Position numbers and translations under genes: made by a program. A model generated the notes under the pieces. That model was not told the origin of the DNA. It searched no databases and was given only the letters and a program-made list of their open reading frames with translations. Below are positions 25,671 through 33,718 of a stretch of DNA of 33,718 nt, piece by piece. Numbering within the stretch: the stretch's first letter is position 1; each line of letters begins with the position of its first letter. The stretch comes from Bordetella parapertussis (lineage in GTDB: Bacteria > Pseudomonadota > Gammaproteobacteria > Burkholderiales > SG8-39). The stretch lies in contig CAMAWC010000040.1 of assembly GCA_945861875.1 (NCBI GenBank), positions 1 to 33,718 on the forward strand, in the 5' to 3' direction.

Positions 25671-25701
25671 GCCTGCAGCAGCAAAGCCAGGCGGTTTGGG
25701 C

Positions 25702-25737
25702 AAAATAAAAAAGCGGGCTTGCCCGCTTTTTTATTTT
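25702..25737. terminator. Strong bidirectional intrinsic terminator after EF-G
   Basis: GCGGG, loop CTTG and CCCGC are flanked by an A tract on the left and T6ATTTT on the right. The stem extends through the A/T tracts to 17 pairs. It starts 31 bases after the EF-G stop and would work on both strands. Confidence 0.93.
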
Positions 25738-25790
25738 GTCGGCGCCCACGTGGATGATGGCGCGGATGAAACACGGTTAGAATTTCCAAC

Positions 25791-26315
25791 ATGAACATCC
25801 GGCAGGTAAAAATCGAATTTAACGCCGAGCAGGACCGCCTGCTGGCGCGCTTTGCCACCAGCGATGGCGCAGAACTGCGCCTGTGGCTGACGCGACGCTG
25901 CGTCAGGCTGCTCTGGCCCATCCTGATCAAGATGGCCGAGACTGCGCCGGCCATCGCCACGCAGGCGGCGCCAGAGGCGCGCAAGGCCTTGCTCGGCATG
26001 GAGCATGAAAAGGCGCTGGCACAGGCCGACTTCGCCACGCCCTACAAGGAAGGCGCTGCGACTTACCCGCTGGGCGCCGAGCCGATACTGGTGGCACGCA
26101 TGAACAACAGCCGCTCGCCCGAAGGTCAGAACGTGCTGACCTTGCTGCCGCGTGAAGGGCAGGGCCTCAACCTAGGCCTCGATTACAGGCTGTTGCACGG
26201 CATTACGCGGCTGCTGCAGGACGCGGTTGCGAAGGCGGAGTGGGACCTGCCGCTGGTGCTGCCGACCGGACTTGGGTCGGTGGGTGATGAAGGCGCGCCA
26301 AAGCTGCTTAACTAG
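25791..26315 (+). CDS. Conserved-looking hypothetical protein
   Basis: A 174-residue soluble protein that I believe belongs to an uncharacterised betaproteobacterial family, although no domain name can be given. It begins MNIRQVKIEFNAEQDRLLARF. It has the charged and aromatic stretch ELRLWLTRRCVRLLWP at about residues 28-43, an Ala/Glu-rich middle helix and a C-terminal helical segment LLHGITRLLQDAV. No signal peptide or membrane helix is present. It stands alone between the EF-G terminator and the convergent yheS gene. Confidence 0.72.
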   Translation: MNIRQVKIEFNAEQDRLLARFATSDGAELRLWLTRRCVRLLWPILIKMAETAPAIATQAAPEARKALLGMEHEKALAQADFATPYKEGAATYPLGAEPILVARMNNSRSPEGQNVLTLLPREGQGLNLGLDYRLLHGITRLLQDAVAKAEWDLPLVLPTGLGSVGDEGAPKLLN

Positions 26316-26386
26316 CGTCAGGGTTCGTCCGTTACCGGCTTAGCAGTCAGGCCGGGTTTTCTCTCCCGCTCCAGCCGGGGCATAAT

Positions 26387-26421
26387 GGCTGGAAACGCCC
26401 GTCTGGCGCGGCTTTCCAGCC
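26387..26421. repeat. 35-bp palindrome, copy 2 (GGCTGGAAA...TTTCCAGCC)
   Basis: Same 9-bp stem, length and GGGGCATA-type left flank as the copy at 23206-23240; the loop differs at several bases. It sits between the convergent stops of the hypothetical gene and yheS, eight bases from the yheS stop, where a bidirectional terminator would be expected. Confidence 0.72.
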
Positions 26422-26429
26422 GATGTGCG

Positions 26430-28361
<1,932 letters not shown>

Positions 28362-28500
28362 AGCAGGAGGAGTTCGGGCAAAAGGGCGGCATTATAAGGG
28401 CGGAATCACGCCGAATGCCGGGCAGTGCGGCGAATCCGGCCCGGAATGTGCATTCGTGCGCGTTCCCAGAGGGCATAAGGGGGCTAAACAGGGGGGTGTC

Positions 28501-28509
28501 TGATATACT
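28501..28509 (+). promoter_or_regulatory. Extended -10 promoter candidate for rhlE
   Basis: TGATATACT matches the extended -10 form TGnTATAAT with one mismatch. It lies about 60 bases upstream of the rhlE ATG, in the gap shared with divergent yheS. No good -35 is visible, which is common for extended -10 promoters. Confidence 0.4.
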
Positions 28510-28570
28510 ATCGGCCTCGTTTGTGCAAGTGGCGCAAAGCCTTGCTTGCATTCGTGTTCCCTAGGAGCGT

Positions 28571-30055
28571 ATGAGCGACACCCCGCAAGTCACGTCTTTT
28601 GACGAGTTAGGCCTGCTGCCCGAGTTGCTGCGGGCGGTTAAGGAGAACGGTTACACCACGCCCACGCCGATCCAGGCGCAGGCCATCCCCATCATCCTGT
28701 CCGGCCGCGACATGATGGGCGGTGCACAGACCGGCACCGGCAAGACCGCCGGGTTCACCCTGCCCATCCTGCAACGCCTCGCACGCCACGCCAACAGTTC
28801 GGCTTCGCCGGCGCGCCACCCGGTGCGCGCGCTCATTCTTGCGCCTACGCGGGAACTGGCGGCCCAGGTGGAGGAGAGCGTCAAGACTTACGGTAAATAC
28901 CTGCCGCTGAAAAGCGTGCAGATATTCGGCGGCGTCAACATGGATCCGCAGACCCAGGCGCTGCGAAGCGGTGTTGAGATCGTCGTCGCTACACCCGGCC
29001 GCCTGCTCGACCATGTGCAGCAGCGCACCATCAACCTGACGCAGGTCGAGGTGCTGGTGCTCGATGAGGCCGACCGCATGCTCGACATGGGATTCATCCC
29101 GGATGTGAAGCGCATCATCGCCCTGCTGCCCAAGCAGCGCCAGGGCCTGCTGTTCTCGGCGACCTTTTCCGATGAAATCAAGAAACTCGCCGACGCCATG
29201 CTCAATGCGCCGGTGCTGATTGAAGTATCACGTCGCAATGCCGTCACCGAACTGGTGACCCACATCGTCCACCCGGTGGCGCGCGAGAAAAAGCGTGAAT
29301 TGCTGGTGCACCTGATCAAATCGCGCAAGCTCAACCAGGTGCTGGTGTTTTGCGGCACGCGCCTTGGCACCAACCGCCTCGCCTACCAGCTCAACCACGA
29401 AGGCGTGCACGCCGCGGCGATCCACGGCGACAAGACGCAAAGCGAACGGATGCAGGCGCTGGAGGAATTCAAGACCGGCAAGGTCGGTGTTCTGGTGGCC
29501 ACTGATGTGGCGGCGCGCGGCCTCGACATTGTGGAGCTGCCCTATGTCGTCAATTTTGAACTGCCCAGCGTGCCCGAGGACTATGTGCACCGCATCGGCC
29601 GCACCGGCCGCGCCGGGTCCACCGGCGAGGCGATTTCGCTGGTTTGCGCCGAGGAGCACGAGCGCCTTGGCGCCATTGAAAAAATCATCAAGCTGGCGAT
29701 ACCGCAAAGCCTGGTGCCGGGCTTCGAGCCCAATGCGGGTGACGTCCCGTCGTACTCGCGCGGACGTGGCGCTGAGGGCGGTCGTGGCCGCCCTGATCGT
29801 CCGAGCCTGACCCGATCCGAGTCCCCCGAACGTCATGCCCGCCCGGAACGTGGCGAGCGTTCCCGGACAAGCGAACGCCCGCCATCTGCCCCGCGTCCGG
29901 CAAGCAAGCCGCAGGACCCGTTGTTCAGCAAGCCTTATGAGTCCAAGCCTGTGGTTGCCGCGCCCGAGTCCGACTCCCGTCCAGATACCCCCCGCGCTGG
30001 CACGCGTCCGGTACGCCAGGTTGCAGCCTTGCTCGGGGGCATTCGCAAGGCCTGA
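28571..30055 (+). CDS. rhlE: DEAD-box ATP-dependent RNA helicase RhlE
   Basis: RNA helicase involved in ribosome assembly and RNA turnover, 494 residues. The motifs are in order: Q-motif region TPTPIQAQAIP, AQTGTGKT near residue 55, PTRELAAQ, TPGRLLD, VLDEADRMLDMGF, SAT, then in domain two VLVFCGTR, ARGLDI and HRIGRTGRAG. From about residue 390 the tail is low-complexity, rich in Arg, Gly, Ser and Pro, as in RhlE proteins, and probably binds RNA. The start ATG has TAGGAG three bases upstream. Ppa follows 47 bases downstream on the same strand. Confidence 0.94.
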   Translation: MSDTPQVTSFDELGLLPELLRAVKENGYTTPTPIQAQAIPIILSGRDMMGGAQTGTGKTAGFTLPILQRLARHANSSASPARHPVRALILAPTRELAAQVEESVKTYGKYLPLKSVQIFGGVNMDPQTQALRSGVEIVVATPGRLLDHVQQRTINLTQVEVLVLDEADRMLDMGFIPDVKRIIALLPKQRQGLLFSATFSDEIKKLADAMLNAPVLIEVSRRNAVTELVTHIVHPVAREKKRELLVHLIKSRKLNQVLVFCGTRLGTNRLAYQLNHEGVHAAAIHGDKTQSERMQALEEFKTGKVGVLVATDVAARGLDIVELPYVVNFELPSVPEDYVHRIGRTGRAGSTGEAISLVCAEEHERLGAIEKIIKLAIPQSLVPGFEPNAGDVPSYSRGRGAEGGRGRPDRPSLTRSESPERHARPERGERSRTSERPPSAPRPASKPQDPLFSKPYESKPVVAAPESDSRPDTPRAGTRPVRQVAALLGGIRKA

Positions 30056-30102
30056 CACGGAGGCCGTTTTTTGATCCCGTTTTCATTTCCCGTAATTAGT
30101 CC

Positions 30103-30651
30103 ATGAACCTCGATCGCGTAACTTCCGGCCTGCATGTTCCGGATGACTTCAATGTCATCATCGAAATCCCGATGAATGCCGACCCGATCAAGTACGAGGT
30201 CGATAAGGGGACCGGGGCGCTGTTCGTCGACCGTTTCATGATGACGTCGATGCACTACCCGTGTAATTACGGCTACATTCCCCATACCTTGTCACTCGAT
30301 GGCGACCCGGTCGACGTGCTGGTTATCACGCCCTTCCCGGTCACCGCCGGGGCGGTGATCCGCTGCCGGCCCATCGGTGTGCTTAAAATGGAAGACGAGG
30401 CGGGACCGGACGCCAAACTGCTGGCCGTGCCAATCGAGCGCATCCTGCCGATTTACCGGCACTGGAAAAAACCCGAGGACCTTCAGCCCGAGCGCCTGGC
30501 GCAGATCAGGCATTTTTTCGAGCACTACAAGGACCTGGAAAAAGGCAAGTGGGTGAAGGTCAAGGGCTGGGCCGGCCCGCTGGCGGCGAAAAAAGAAATC
30601 ACTTCAGGCATCACGCGCTTCAACAAGGCGAAGAAAAAGCCGATGTTTTAA
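30103..30651 (+). CDS. ppa: Inorganic pyrophosphatase
   Basis: Family I soluble pyrophosphatase, hydrolysing pyrophosphate to two phosphates and so driving biosynthetic reactions. The 182 residues are close to the E. coli enzyme. The active site is visible: KYEVDKGTG near residue 27, [12 protein letters not shown] near 49-60 and the metal-binding signature DGDPVDVLV at about 66-74. [10 protein letters not shown] is near residue 147. It probably shares a transcript with rhlE or has its own promoter in the T-rich gap. Confidence 0.96.
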   Translation: MNLDRVTSGLHVPDDFNVIIEIPMNADPIKYEVDKGTGALFVDRFMMTSMHYPCNYGYIPHTLSLDGDPVDVLVITPFPVTAGAVIRCRPIGVLKMEDEAGPDAKLLAVPIERILPIYRHWKKPEDLQPERLAQIRHFFEHYKDLEKGKWVKVKGWAGPLAAKKEITSGITRFNKAKKKPMF

Positions 30652-30668
30652 GCAGTGAAGGAGTGAAA

Positions 30669-30718
30669 AGTGAATGAGTGAAGGGTTTCATCGCTTTTCA
30701 CCCCTTCACTCATTCACT
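30669..30718. terminator. Perfect 17-bp hairpin between convergent ppa and FemAB-like genes
   Basis: AGTGAATGAGTGAAGGG at 30669-30685 pairs with CCCTTCACTCATTCACT at 30702-30718 around a 16-base loop. Outer bases GCAGTGAA and TTCACTGC allow an alternative pairing. It contains short GTGAA/GAGTGAA repeats. The right arm includes the stop codon of the FemAB-like gene. There is no clear U tract, so its role as terminator is likely but not typical. Confidence 0.55.
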
Positions 30719-31840
30719 GCTTTTGAACGGTGTGTGGTCGTTCAGCTCGTCCACATAGCGGTTGATGCCCTTGGCTTCGCGCGCCAGGAAGTCCTCCACC
30801 GCATTGGCAAAACTGGGATGTTGCAGCCAGTGCGCCGACCAGGTCTTGGTCGGCAGGAAACCGCGAGCCAGCTTGTGCTCGCCCTGTGCGCCCCCCTCGA
30901 AGACCTTGATGCCGCGCTCGATGCAGAACTCCAGCGCCTGGTAATAGCAAGTCTCGAAGTGCAGCATCGGTACATGTTCGATCGCGCCCCAATAACGGCC
31001 GTAGAGCGCCTCCCGGGAGTAAATGTTCAGAGTGGCCGCCAGAGGTGCGCCGTCGCGTTCGGCGAGGATTAGCAGCACGTTGTCGGGCATGGTAGCGCCG
31101 AGGCGCTCGAAAAACGCCAGGTTCAGGTAGGGCGTGGAATGGTGGGCGCGGTAGGTGAGGTTGTAGCAGCGCGTAAAAAACCGCCAGTGCTCCGGCGTGA
31201 TGTCGCTGCCGCACAGGCGATGCAGAACGACACCCGCCTCGCGCACGCGGCGCCGCTCCTGGCGGATTTTTTTCCGCTTGTCGTGCGACAGTTGTGCGAG
31301 GAAGTCCTCGAAATCGCGGTAGCCGCGGTTCTCCCAGTGAAATTGCACGCCTTGGCGCAGCATCAGGCCGGCCGCCTGCCATTCGAGCGCCTCATCCCCA
31401 GGCGGGAACAGGCAGTGCAGCGAAGACAGACGGTGGGCGAGGGCGAGGGCGGCCTCGATCAGGGCGCGCCGTGTCGCCACGTCGGGGGCGAGCAGGCGCG
31501 GCCCGCTTACCGGCGAGAACGGAATGGCCGATAGCAGCTTGGGGTAGTAATCGAGGCCGTGGCGGTTGTAGGCGTCGGCCCAGGCCCAGTCAAAAACGTA
31601 TTCGCCGTAGGAGTGGGTCTTGAGGTAAAGCGGCAGCGCGCCGACAAGTTCGTTATCTCCCCAGAGAGTTACATACTGTGGGAGCCAGCCGGTCGCTTCG
31701 CTGGCGCAGCCGGTTTCGTGCAGGGCATGCAGGAAGGCATGCGACAAAAACGGGTGCCCGCCGGTGAGGCTGTCCCACTGCGCCGTATCGACCGCGGCGA
31801 GGCTGTCCAGGATGCGGACCGAGGGGGAAATGTCGCCCAA
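30710..31840 (-). CDS. FemAB-like GNAT-fold protein (PF04339/DUF482 type)
   Basis: Acyltransferase-like protein of the DUF482 family, sometimes called peptidogalycan biosynthesis protein, 376 residues. Family-like stretches are HPFLSHAFLHALHETGC near residue 28, LPLYLKTHSYGEYVFDWAWADAY near 69 and the basic SHDKRKKIRQERRRV near 187. YNLTYRAHHSTPYLN and FEGGAQGEHKLARGFLPTKTWSAHW follow towards the C-terminus. The function is not established; the fold suggests transfer of an acyl or aminoacyl group. The start is a TTG two bases after the stop of a 44-codon frame, with no strong own ribosome binding site, which suggests coupled translation. Confidence 0.83.
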   Translation of the reverse strand: MGDISPSVRILDSLAAVDTAQWDSLTGGHPFLSHAFLHALHETGCASEATGWLPQYVTLWGDNELVGALPLYLKTHSYGEYVFDWAWADAYNRHGLDYYPKLLSAIPFSPVSGPRLLAPDVATRRALIEAALALAHRLSSLHCLFPPGDEALEWQAAGLMLRQGVQFHWENRGYRDFEDFLAQLSHDKRKKIRQERRRVREAGVVLHRLCGSDITPEHWRFFTRCYNLTYRAHHSTPYLNLAFFERLGATMPDNVLLILAERDGAPLAATLNIYSREALYGRYWGAIEHVPMLHFETCYYQALEFCIERGIKVFEGGAQGEHKLARGFLPTKTWSAHWLQHPSFANAVEDFLAREAKGINRYVDELNDHTPFKSSE

Positions 31841-31842
31841 AA

Positions 31843-31977
31843 CTAATCGATTCCGATGGCGCGATGCAACTGCGCCACGATTTTCGTATTTGACGATTTC
31901 CCCGGTGCTTCCCGCCTGGCCAGAAGGAAGGCCTGGAGTTGATTGAGGTCGCGGCCAGTCGTGAATTTGAGATTCAT
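31843..31977 (-). CDS. 44-aa small ORF upstream of the FemAB-like gene
   Basis: An ATG at 31977 opens a 44-codon frame (MNLKFTTGRDLNQLQAF to HRAIGID) ending in TAG two bases before the TTG of the FemAB-like gene. The sequence is amphipathic and balanced in composition, unlike chance translation, with a LNQLQAFLLARRE helix and an IVAQLHRAIGI helix. Tight spacing argues that ribosomes pass from it to the next gene. No ribosome binding site is obvious. I do not recognise the family. It could be a real small protein or a leader peptide. Confidence 0.5.
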   Translation of the reverse strand: MNLKFTTGRDLNQLQAFLLARREAPGKSSNTKIVAQLHRAIGID

Positions 31978-32024
31978 TGAGGCTGCATTATTCGGCAATG
32001 CAGCGGGCGAGGCAAGGCGGGCGT

Positions 32025-32030
32025 TATAAT
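32025..32030 (+). promoter_or_regulatory. TATAAT box directly before nadE
   Basis: TATAAT ends only six bases before the nadE ATG, so transcription from it would begin at or next to the start codon. No good -35 is present. A small hairpin, GCTGCATT with AATGCAGC at 31982-32004, lies just upstream between the divergent genes. Confidence 0.4.
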
Positions 32031-32036
32031 TTGCCC

Positions 32037-33718
32037 ATGTCCACTCAAACTACCCCGGCTGACCGGGTAACCATCGCGCTGGCGCAAATTGACTGCGTCG
32101 TTGGCGATCTCTCCGGCAACAGCGCAAAAATTCTTGACTTTGCACGGCGCGCGCGCGAAGCCGGAGCGGATCTGTTGCTCACGCCCGAGTTGTCGTTGTG
32201 CGGTTATCCGCCCGAAGACTTGCTGTTGCGCGACGGCTTTTACCGCGATTGCGAGGCCGCGCTGCAAACGCTGGCAAAAGGGGTAAGTGGAATATCGGTT
32301 GTGGTGGGCCATCCGCACCAGGCCGGGAGCAATCGCTACAACGCCGCCTCGGTGCTGCAGGACGGACGGGTGCTCACGACCTACCGCAAGCAGGCACTGC
32401 CCAATTACACCGTGTTTGATGAAGAGCGCTATTTCGTGCCCGGCGACGAACCCTGTGTCTTCGGCATGAAGGGTGTGAAGTTTGGCGTGAATATCTGTGA
32501 GGACACCTGGGGCGCGCAGGGCCCGGCCACCATCAAGCCGGGGGCGGTGCCAACCCGGGTCGGAATAAACATCTGCGCCGACGCCTGGGAGGCCGATGCG
32601 CCGCGGCGCGCGCGCGAAGCCGGCGCCCAGGTGTTGCTGGTGCTCAACGCCTCGCCCTACCACATGCGCAAGCAGGCCTCGCGCTACGACGTGATGCGCG
32701 AGCGCGTGCGCGAGACCGGCATGCCGCTGGTTTACTGCAACCTCGTCGGCGGGCAGGACGAACTGGTGTTCGATGGCGCCTCGTTTGTGCTTGACGCCAA
32801 GGGCCTGGTCGCCCACCAGCTGCCGTGTTTCGAGGAATCGCTGCGGTTGGTGCATTTTGAGGGCGGCGTGCCAGAGCACGGTGAGATCGCGCCGGAGCTC
32901 TCGACCGAGGCCGAGGTCTATGGTGCGCTATGCCTCGGTGTGCGCGACTATGTCAACAAGAACGGCTTTCCCGGCGCGCTTATCGGGCTGTCGGGCGGGG
33001 TAGACTCGGCACTCGTGCTGGCGGTGGCGTGCGATGCGCTCGGTGCGGACCGGGTACGGGCGGTGATGATGCCCTCGCCTTATACGGCCGACATCAGCCT
33101 CACCGATTCACGCGAGCTGGTGAGAAACCTCGGTGTGCGCTACGACGAAATCTCCATCCAGCCGGTGTTCGGGGCTTTTCTGGACACGCTGCAACATGAA
33201 TTCGCCGGCAGGGCGGTGGATGCGGCCGAGGAAAACCTGCAGGCGCGCATTCGCGGCACCATCCTGATGGCCTTGTCGAACAAGTTCGGATCGATCGTGC
33301 TTACCACCGGCAATAAATCGGAGATGGCCACCGGCTACGCGACGCTGTATGGCGACATGGCCGGCGGTTTTGCCGTGATCAAGGACGTCGCAAAAACCCT
33401 GGTCTACCGGCTTTGCCGCTGGCGCAACGCCAGGCACGCCGACATTCCCGAGCGCATCCTGACGCGCGCGCCATCGGCCGAGTTGCGGCCGGACCAGAAG
33501 GACCAGGACAGCCTGCCACCCTACGACGTGCTCGACCCGGTGATGGCCGCCTTCATGGAAGACGATCTGGCTCCGGCCGAAATCATCGCCCGCGGCTTTC
33601 GCGCCGAGGATGTCAGGCGCGTGGTCGAGTTGATCAAGCGCAACGAATACAAGCGCCGCCAGGCGCCGGTGGGCATACGCATCACCCACCGCAGCTTCGG
33701 CAAGGACTGGCGTTACCC
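32037..33718 (+). CDS. nadE: Glutamine-dependent NAD+ synthetase, nearly complete (end off the window)
   Basis: Makes NAD+ from deamido-NAD+, ATP and ammonia released from glutamine by its own N-terminal nitrilase-type domain. About 560 residues are present, and the last, SFGKDWRY, are near the usual C-terminus. In the glutaminase domain the triad glutamate is E51 (TPELSLCGYPPED) and the lysine is probably K118. The nucleophile region occurs twice, NICEDTW with C154 and NICADAW with C180, separated by 26 residues. The normal continuation follows the second copy. The synthetase domain has the PP-loop LSGGVDSAL near residue 320 and TTGNKSEMATGY. The frame is continuous through the duplication. 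The ATG has no ribosome binding site, matching the close -10 box. Confidence 0.93.
   Translation, partial: MSTQTTPADRVTIALAQIDCVVGDLSGNSAKILDFARRAREAGADLLLTPELSLCGYPPEDLLLRDGFYRDCEAALQTLAKGVSGISVVVGHPHQAGSNRYNAASVLQDGRVLTTYRKQALPNYTVFDEERYFVPGDEPCVFGMKGVKFGVNICEDTWGAQGPATIKPGAVPTRVGINICADAWEADAPRRAREAGAQVLLVLNASPYHMRKQASRYDVMRERVRETGMPLVYCNLVGGQDELVFDGASFVLDAKGLVAHQLPCFEESLRLVHFEGGVPEHGEIAPELSTEAEVYGALCLGVRDYVNKNGFPGALIGLSGGVDSALVLAVACDALGADRVRAVMMPSPYTADISLTDSRELVRNLGVRYDEISIQPVFGAFLDTLQHEFAGRAVDAAEENLQARIRGTILMALSNKFGSIVLTTGNKSEMATGYATLYGDMAGGFAVIKDVAKTLVYRLCRWRNARHADIPERILTRAPSAELRPDQKDQDSLPPYDVLDPVMAAFMEDDLAPAEIIARGFRAEDVRRVVELIKRNEYKRRQAPVGIRITHRSFGKDWRY

Noticed and set aside
28362-28380. 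CTCCTCC stretch before yheS as a regulatory anti-ribosome-binding element
   Set aside because: The minus strand there reads CTCCTCC, the complement of a ribosome binding site, but no matching AGGAGG is near to pair with it, so a regulatory role is not supported.

Overview
The window looks like chromosomal DNA of a GC-rich betaproteobacterium, probably in or near Burkholderiales/Rhodocyclales. The pointers are two Bug/TctC-type periplasmic receptors, TRAP transport genes, an MmgE/PrpD protein, a CbbR-like LysR regulator and housekeeping proteins of proteobacterial type (YheS, RhlE, Ppa, PurEK). Taxonomy is inferred from gene content only. The first and last genes are cut by the window edges: dctM has no end, and nadE probably lacks only its last few codons.

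Positions 1-7933 look accessory and, by eye, are less GC-rich than the rest. A minus-strand operon runs from 5097 towards 1: Bug receptor, 74-aa two-helix membrane protein, FAD dehydrogenase of the fumarate reductase type, then the TRAP genes dctP-dctQ-dctM. Two of the joints are 4-base ATGA overlaps. Divergent from it are an MmgE/PrpD protein and a 4,5-dihydroxyphthalate-decarboxylase-like protein. The set suggests uptake and oxidation of an organic acid that I cannot name. Positions 7934-8742 hold no convincing gene. They are filled by dispersed repeats, including an imperfect palindrome of about 660 bp.

Positions 8743-12278 hold a second catabolic set: a Bug receptor and a class II aldolase on the minus strand, facing away from an MhpA/PheA-type FAD monooxygenase, with a 9-bp inverted repeat between them. 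Positions 12286-15338 are mixed single genes: a stand-alone MetE core, a YdcF-type protein, a spermidine-synthase-like protein and gluconokinase.

Positions 15394-19087 form one of the more interesting units. An SbtA-type putative bicarbonate transporter, purE and purK are joined by consecutive ATGA overlaps, and a CbbR/CmpR-like LysR gene is divergent from them. PurK consumes bicarbonate, so transporter and enzyme may be functionally linked.

Positions 19183-23165 hold an unrecognised redox cluster: a PCMH-type FAD oxidase, a double [4Fe-4S] protein and a geranylgeranyl-reductase-like flavoprotein. A dispersed hairpin repeat pair lies just before the iron-sulfur gene, and a second pair lies in frame inside it.

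Positions 23336-33718 are mostly housekeeping: an EF-G paralogue outside a ribosomal operon and followed by a strong terminator, a small conserved-looking protein, YheS, RhlE, inorganic pyrophosphatase, a FemAB-like acyltransferase with a 44-aa upstream ORF, and glutamine-dependent NAD synthetase. The NAD synthetase carries a duplicated copy of the segment around its glutaminase nucleophile. I saw no rRNA, tRNA, CRISPR array, transposase or phage gene.
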